Assembly: GCA_946614405.1 (NCBI GenBank) | Contig: CAMOGZ010000032.1 | Span: 1 to 10,612 of the forward strand | Direction of reading: 5' to 3' | Source of the DNA: an uncultured Eubacterium sp. | GTDB taxonomy: Bacteria > Bacillota > Clostridia > Peptostreptococcales > Anaerovoracaceae | DNA length: 10,612 bases | Shown here: positions 6,894 through 10,612 of the stretch, in pieces | Layout of the letters: each line of letters begins with the position of its first letter | Position numbering within the stretch: position 1 is the stretch's first letter | Position numbers and translations under genes: made by a program | The notes under the pieces: generated by a model | Databases searched by the model: none | Told to the model about the DNA's origin: nothing | What the model saw: only the letters and a program-made list of their open reading frames with translations

Positions 6894-7559
6894 CTATTTC
6901 AGGATATATCCTGCTCCTTTGACCGTTACGATCTTCTTCTCATCGAATCCTTCGTCGATCTTCTTGCGGATGTGATGTACGTAGACATCCACCACATTGG
7001 AAGCTCCGTCGTAATCATAGTTCCAGATGTGATTCAACAGCTGATCCCGGCTGATCACCTTCCCCTGGTTCTGCATCAGATACTCCAGGATGGCGAACTC
7101 CTTGGCGGTCAGGGTGATCTCCTGATCTCCCCTCTTCACCTCATGAGAGGCCGTATCCATGGTCAGATCCCCCACAGTCATCACGGTATTCACCCGGTCC
7201 GCATTCCGGCGGATCATGGCCCGGATCCGCGCCATGAGCTCACTGAAATCAAAGGGCTTGATCAGGTAATCATCCGCCCCGGCATCCAGTCCTGCCACCC
7301 GGTCTTCCACAGAGTCGAGGGCCGTCAGAAGCAGCACCGGCGTCTTATTCCCCTCGTTCCGAAGGGTCTTCAATACGCCGATCCCCGTGATCCCCGGCAG
7401 CATGATATCCAGGATCACACCATCGTACTCCGCCATTTCCATATAATCCAGCGCTTCATCTCCGCTGTAACAGGCATCCACACTATAGCCTTCCTTGGTC
7501 AGTTTCCTTACGATGATCTCGTTCAGATCTTTCTGATCCTCTACTACCAGTAGTCTCAT
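6894..7559 (-). CDS. OmpR/PhoB-family response regulator
   Basis: The protein has 221 residues. The receiver domain (1-115) has acidic pocket Glu7/Asp8, phospho-acceptor Asp51 in ILDIMLPG, Thr79 and Lys101 in LIKPFDF, all intact. The C-terminal winged helix (about 125-220) shows the OmpR-type LTAKEFAILEYLM, the recognition-helix region NVVDVYVHHIRKKI and the terminal GAGYIL. It accepts phosphate from the kinase encoded four bases downstream and binds DNA as a dimer on direct repeats. ATG 7559 has AGGAGG eight bases upstream. A candidate self-binding box lies 38 bases upstream, directly after the stop of the polymerase gene, and the same box occurs before the PepSY gene, which points to autoregulation. 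Confidence 0.97.
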   Translation of the reverse strand: MRLLVVEDQKDLNEIIVRKLTKEGYSVDACYSGDEALDYMEMAEYDGVILDIMLPGITGIGVLKTLRNEGNKTPVLLLTALDSVEDRVAGLDAGADDYLIKPFDFSELMARIRAMIRRNADRVNTVMTVGDLTMDTASHEVKRGDQEITLTAKEFAILEYLMQNQGKVISRDQLLNHIWNYDYDGASNVVDVYVHHIRKKIDEGFDEKKIVTVKGAGYILK

Positions 7560-7581
7560 AATCTTACCCTCCTGTGATATT

Positions 7582-7613
7582 ATCCTACCATGCAGAGATG
7601 AATCTAATATTAA
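7582..7613 (-). promoter_or_regulatory. Candidate response-regulator box and -10 upstream of the regulator gene
   Basis: On the minus strand TTAATATTAGATTCAT (7613-7598) is followed after ten bases by TAGGAT (7587-7582); an overlapping GATAAT (7584-7579) is an alternative -10. The half-sites and the ten-base spacing match the element before the PepSY gene exactly, while the remaining bases differ, so the match is not simple sequence duplication. It begins one base after the stop of the polymerase gene. Confidence 0.5.
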
Positions 7614-7614
7614 T

Positions 7615-9138
7615 TCAGGCCTTATGCCCTCCGATCTGACTGTTCCGGTCGATGGTGGTGGCCCCGTCCTCCAGGTTGGTGCCCTTCAGGATCGAGTTCT
7701 TGCCGAACTTCTTCTGGATGTCCAGCATGGCCTGCTGCACCTTCCTCTCCCGGGCAAGGCGCTCTTCCTCTTCCTTCTGCTCCGCTTCCTTTGCGGCATA
7801 ATCCGTGAAGAAGTCCAGTTGCTCCGGTTCCGCAGGCTTCTGTGCTTCTTCCTCACGGATCAGGTGGTTCACCGCGATGGTGACCCGCCTGGTCAGCAGA
7901 TTCGGATCTACGATCCGGTCAAAGAGCTCCATCACCCCATCCATGATCATCTGGGTGGATGAGGTGTGCCGGGGCATGTTGGCCGTGCCGTGGGCATGCT
8001 TGGGAGACAGTCTCCCGTAATAGTCCCGGGTGATCTCGCCGTGGTACTTGCTCATCCTCACCGGGTCATTCAGATTCTCTATGTCGTAGCCGATGGTCAG
8101 CACCACCTGGTCTGTCACCAGCCCCTTCCGCACCAGATCCAGCACCAGAAGCTCCGTCATCTCCCGCACGATGATCCGGGTTCGGTCATAGTCATAGGGG
8201 CAGTGCAGCACCTGTCCGGAGCTGAGGCTGCTGGCCCGGGGCCGATACCCCTTCACCTCCCGGATGGTACAGGGCTCGTAGCCCCATGCGTGGTCGATGA
8301 GAAGCTCCGCGTTGACCCCGAACAGTTTGAACAAAAGCTCCTCGTTATGATAATCTCCAGGCCTGCCCAGGGAGCACCGGGCCACGTCCCCCATGGTCTT
8401 CATCCCGTGGGCGGCCAGCTTGCGGGCATATCCCTTGCCCACGCGCCAGAAGTCCGTCAGGGGCTCATGAGACCACAAAAGCTCACGGTATGAGATCTCA
8501 TCCAGTTCTGCGATCCGGACACCGTCCTTGTCAGCCGGAATGTGCTTGGCCACGATATCCATGGCCACCTTGGCCAGATACATGTTGGTGCCGATGCCGG
8601 CGGTGGCGGTGATCCCGGTTGCCGCCAGCACGCTTCGAATCATCCGCATGGCCAGCTCATGGGCTGTCACCCCGTAGGTCTTCAGATAGTCCGTAGCATC
8701 GATGAATACCTCATCGATGGAATAGACGTGGATGTCCTCCGGCGCCACGTATTTCAGATAGATCTGGTAGATGTCGGTACTGTATTTCATGTACATCCCC
8801 ATCCGCGGGACCGCTGCAATATAGTCCAGTTTCAGTTCCGGATCATTGGCCAGTTCATCGGCATTGCTGGAGCTTCCCTGAAATGGTCTGCCGCCGATGG
8901 CCCTGCTCCGCTCCGCATTGATCTCCCGCACCTTCTGAACCACCTCAAAAAGACGGGCTCTTCCGGGGATCCCGTATGCTTTCAGACTGGGGGAGACCGC
9001 CAGGCAGATGGTCTTCTCTGTGCGGGATGCATCCGCCACCACCAGGTTGGTGGTCATGGGATCCAGCGCCCGCTCCTGGCACTCCACCGAGGCATAGAAT
9101 GATTTCAGATCGATGGCGATGTACTGGCGATTCTTCAT
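7615..9138 (-). CDS. Y-family translesion DNA polymerase (UmuC/DinB-like)
   Basis: The 507-residue protein is a lesion-bypass polymerase. The catalytic core shows AIDLKSFYASVE (8-19) with metal ligand Asp10 and steric-gate Tyr15, YSIDEVF (139-145) with Asp142/Glu143, and the helix-hairpin-helix-like TDFWRVGKGYARKL (228-241), followed by the little-finger domain (about 300-425). QLDFF (440-444) fits a beta-clamp-binding motif. The tail (about 445-507) is charged and coiled at first, then carries IQKKFGKNSILKG (474-486), strikingly like the RecA N-terminus, and ends GGHKA. It is longer than DinB (about 350) and UmuC (about 420) and resembles the SOS-linked polymerases of Firmicutes. ATG 9138 has AAGGAAG five bases upstream. 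A TATAAT and candidate LexA box precede it. No terminator separates it from the response regulator gene downstream. Confidence 0.95.
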   Translation of the reverse strand: MKNRQYIAIDLKSFYASVECQERALDPMTTNLVVADASRTEKTICLAVSPSLKAYGIPGRARLFEVVQKVREINAERSRAIGGRPFQGSSSNADELANDPELKLDYIAAVPRMGMYMKYSTDIYQIYLKYVAPEDIHVYSIDEVFIDATDYLKTYGVTAHELAMRMIRSVLAATGITATAGIGTNMYLAKVAMDIVAKHIPADKDGVRIAELDEISYRELLWSHEPLTDFWRVGKGYARKLAAHGMKTMGDVARCSLGRPGDYHNEELLFKLFGVNAELLIDHAWGYEPCTIREVKGYRPRASSLSSGQVLHCPYDYDRTRIIVREMTELLVLDLVRKGLVTDQVVLTIGYDIENLNDPVRMSKYHGEITRDYYGRLSPKHAHGTANMPRHTSSTQMIMDGVMELFDRIVDPNLLTRRVTIAVNHLIREEEAQKPAEPEQLDFFTDYAAKEAEQKEEEERLARERKVQQAMLDIQKKFGKNSILKGTNLEDGATTIDRNSQIGGHKA

Positions 9139-9153
9139 ATCTACTTCCTTGCT

Positions 9154-9165
9154 AAACAGATGTTC
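9154..9165 (-). promoter_or_regulatory. Candidate LexA (SOS) box of the Y-family polymerase
   Basis: On the minus strand GAACATCTGTTT matches seven of the eight defined positions of the Gram-positive LexA/DinR operator GAAC-N4-GTTC. It begins nine bases after TATAAT, over the expected transcription start, where bound LexA would block transcription. A translesion polymerase is a classic SOS gene, which supports the call. Confidence 0.6.
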
Positions 9166-9173
9166 TTGTCTTT

Positions 9174-9202
9174 ATTATACAATAGAAAAGGCCGCTCCGA
9201 AA
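9174..9202 (-). promoter_or_regulatory. Promoter of the Y-family polymerase gene
   Basis: A perfect -10, TATAAT (9179-9174), lies 35 bases before the start codon. At 17 bases upstream is only TTTCGG (9202-9197), a poor -35 that falls inside the terminator hairpin of the neighbouring symporter gene. The -10 is convincing; the -35 is weak. Confidence 0.6.
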
Positions 9203-9215
9203 GACCGGAGCGGCC
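9181..9215 (-). terminator. Intrinsic terminator of the putP-like gene
   Basis: On the minus strand a perfect ten-base-pair stem, GGCCGCTCCG / CGGAGCGGCC, closes a six-base GTCTTT loop and is followed by TTTTCTATT. It begins 18 bases after the symporter stop codon. The stem partly overlaps the promoter region of the next gene. Confidence 0.9.
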
Positions 9216-9233
9216 AATATTTTCTCTTACATT

Positions 9234-10612
9234 TTATTCGTCATTTCCTGCAGCCGTGGCTTTGTCGAAAATGTCCGTGACGGCCTTAGGCGGCTCTGCT
9301 GTCGCCATGGTCACGATGATCGCAACGATGCCTCCGACGATGAATCCGGGCACGATCTCATATACTCCGCTGTTAGAGAACATCAGCCAGCAGATGTCCA
9401 CTACGGCTCCCACGATAACGCCTGCGCATGCTCCCGCATAGTTGAAACGTCTCCAGAACAGAGACAGCAGGATCGCCGGTCCGAATGCCGCACCGAATAC
9501 GCCCCAGGCATTCTCTACCAGGTTCATGATGGCCTGTGCGCCGGAACCCTTGGAGGATGCGATCATGAAGGCGATGATGGCGATGATGATGACTGCGATC
9601 CGTCCTACCCACAGCACTTCCTTATCGGAGGCGTCCTTACGGACGATGGGCTGATACAGGTCGGATGTGAAGGAACTGGATGCAACCAGCAGCTGAGAAT
9701 CCGCCGTGGAAACCGATGCTGCCATGATGGCGGCCAGCAGGAATCCGGAGATGACAGGCGGGAAGAACCGACGTGCCATGACGATGAACACGGTCTTCTG
9801 GGCTCCTGTGGTCAGCAGCTCCTCTGCCACGATCATTCTGGCCTGGTATGCCATGAGGCAGGCAGCTCCGATGGACAGCACGACCCATACGATGGCGATG
9901 ACCGATGACTGTTTGATCATGGACGGTTTCTCGATGGACATGAAACGCACCAGAATATGGGGCATTCCGAAGTATCCCAGTCCCCAGCCAAGGCCGGAAA
10001 CGATATCCTGCCAGCTGGCGCTGAAGAGTCCTGCGCCGAAGTCGCAGGCAACGACTTCGCCGGTGGCGGCGTCGGTGTATTCATAGACATTGGACAGCAG
10101 AGATGTGTCCAGATCCTGTGTGGTAACGACGATGATAGGAATGGCCAGCAGTGCCACCAGCATCAGAAGGCCCTGGAAGAAGTCCGTCCAGCATACGGCT
10201 TTGAACCCGCCCAGGAAGGTGTATCCGATGATGATCAGGGCAAACACGATCATCGCGGTTCTCTCGGAAATGCCCGGGAACAGCATGGTGAACACGGAGG
10301 TTCCTGCCACAAAGGCGGACGCAACGTAGATGGTGAAGGCCAGCAGGAAGATGATGGCGCACACGATCTGCAGTGTCTTGCTCTTGGTGGCGAAACGGTT
10401 GGTCAGATACTGAGGCAGTGTAATGGCGTCATCCGCCGCACGAGAGAAGAGTCTCAGTCTCTTGGCACAGAAGATCCAGTTTGCTGCCGTTCCCAGCGCC
10501 AGACCGATACCGATCCAGATCTGTCCGAATCCAAAGGCCAGAATGGAACCCGGAAGTCCCATGAGCAGCCAGGCGGACATATCCGAAGCCTGTGCGGACA
10601 TGGCGGTGACCC
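9234..10612 (-). CDS. putP: Sodium/proline symporter, PutP type (partial, N-terminus outside window)
   Basis: The frame is open through the right edge; 458 residues are visible and comparison with the 502-residue E. coli PutP suggests about 45 N-terminal residues are missing. The ATG at 10601 is internal: the preceding codons read VTA, giving VTAMSAQASDMSAWLLMGLPG, the well-known second-helix region of PutP containing the sodium-binding Asp55 equivalent. GYFGMPHILVRFM (209-221 counted from that Met) is a family signature, and the Ser-Thr pair in SVSTADSQLL (296-305) matches the Ser340/Thr341 sodium ligands. About eleven or twelve membrane helices remain in this sodium:solute symporter. It would import proline with Na+ as nutrient or compatible solute. 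No putA or other proline gene is visible nearby. It ends with a strong terminator. Confidence 0.95.
   Translation of the reverse strand, partial: VTAMSAQASDMSAWLLMGLPGSILAFGFGQIWIGIGLALGTAANWIFCAKRLRLFSRAADDAITLPQYLTNRFATKSKTLQIVCAIIFLLAFTIYVASAFVAGTSVFTMLFPGISERTAMIVFALIIIGYTFLGGFKAVCWTDFFQGLLMLVALLAIPIIVVTTQDLDTSLLSNVYEYTDAATGEVVACDFGAGLFSASWQDIVSGLGWGLGYFGMPHILVRFMSIEKPSMIKQSSVIAIVWVVLSIGAACLMAYQARMIVAEELLTTGAQKTVFIVMARRFFPPVISGFLLAAIMAASVSTADSQLLVASSSFTSDLYQPIVRKDASDKEVLWVGRIAVIIIAIIAFMIASSKGSGAQAIMNLVENAWGVFGAAFGPAILLSLFWRRFNYAGACAGVIVGAVVDICWLMFSNSGVYEIVPGFIVGGIVAIIVTMATAEPPKAVTDIFDKATAAGNDE

Noticed and set aside
10339..10601. ATG 10601 as the true start of the symporter
   Set aside because: The reading frame continues upstream with VTA before this Met, matching the internal VTALSAGASDMS region of PutP, so the gene is cut by the window edge.
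1..10612. Mobile elements, CRISPR arrays, toxin-antitoxin or phage-defence genes
   Set aside because: No transposase, integrase, terminal inverted repeats, regular short repeats or defence-family proteins are visible; gene content and base composition look like ordinary chromosome.

Overview
The window looks like a chromosomal segment of an anaerobic, fairly GC-rich (roughly mid-50s % by eye) Firmicute, probably a member of the Clostridia (Lachnospiraceae-like or a relative). The clues are strong AGGAGG-type ribosome binding sites, a candidate Gram-positive-type LexA box (GAAC-N4-GTTT), a fused GT2/GtrA glycosyltransferase, a DUF4956/VTC pair, a PutP-type symporter, and closest family resemblance throughout to clostridial proteins. 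No tRNA, rRNA, transposase, phage gene or CRISPR array is visible. Ten of the eleven genes lie on the minus strand, and intergenic gaps are short (none reaches 300 bases).

Positions 1-3677 (minus strand, transcribed right to left) hold a tightly packed five-gene operon: a GT2-GtrA fusion, a membrane-anchored phosphodiester glycosidase (NAGPA domain), a small four-helix membrane protein of unknown function, a VTC-domain polyphosphate-polymerase-like protein, and a DUF4956 membrane protein cut by the left edge. Junctions overlap or are only a few bases apart, so these proteins are probably made together. They look like a cell-envelope polymer system with lipid-linked sugar, phosphodiester and polyphosphate-type chemistry, but the product is not known from the sequence.

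Positions 3842-4808 hold the only plus-strand gene, a zinc/thiolate homocysteine S-methyltransferase with its own good sigma-A promoter, a probable TTG start and a GC-rich hairpin terminator shared with the convergent gene.

Positions 4846-7613 hold an OmpR-family response regulator, its histidine kinase and a secreted PepSY-domain protein. The same composite element, TTAAT-N6-TTCAT-N10-TAGRAT, lies upstream of both the regulator and the PepSY gene. This is a candidate binding site of the regulator, implying autoregulation plus control of the PepSY protein.

Positions 7615-9179 hold a Y-family translesion DNA polymerase. A TATAAT box followed at once by a candidate LexA box suggests SOS control. 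Its C-terminus carries a clamp-binding-like motif (QLDFF) and a tail resembling the RecA N-terminus. Positions 9181-10612 hold a PutP-type sodium/proline symporter, lacking about 45 N-terminal residues beyond the right edge, with a near-perfect intrinsic terminator.
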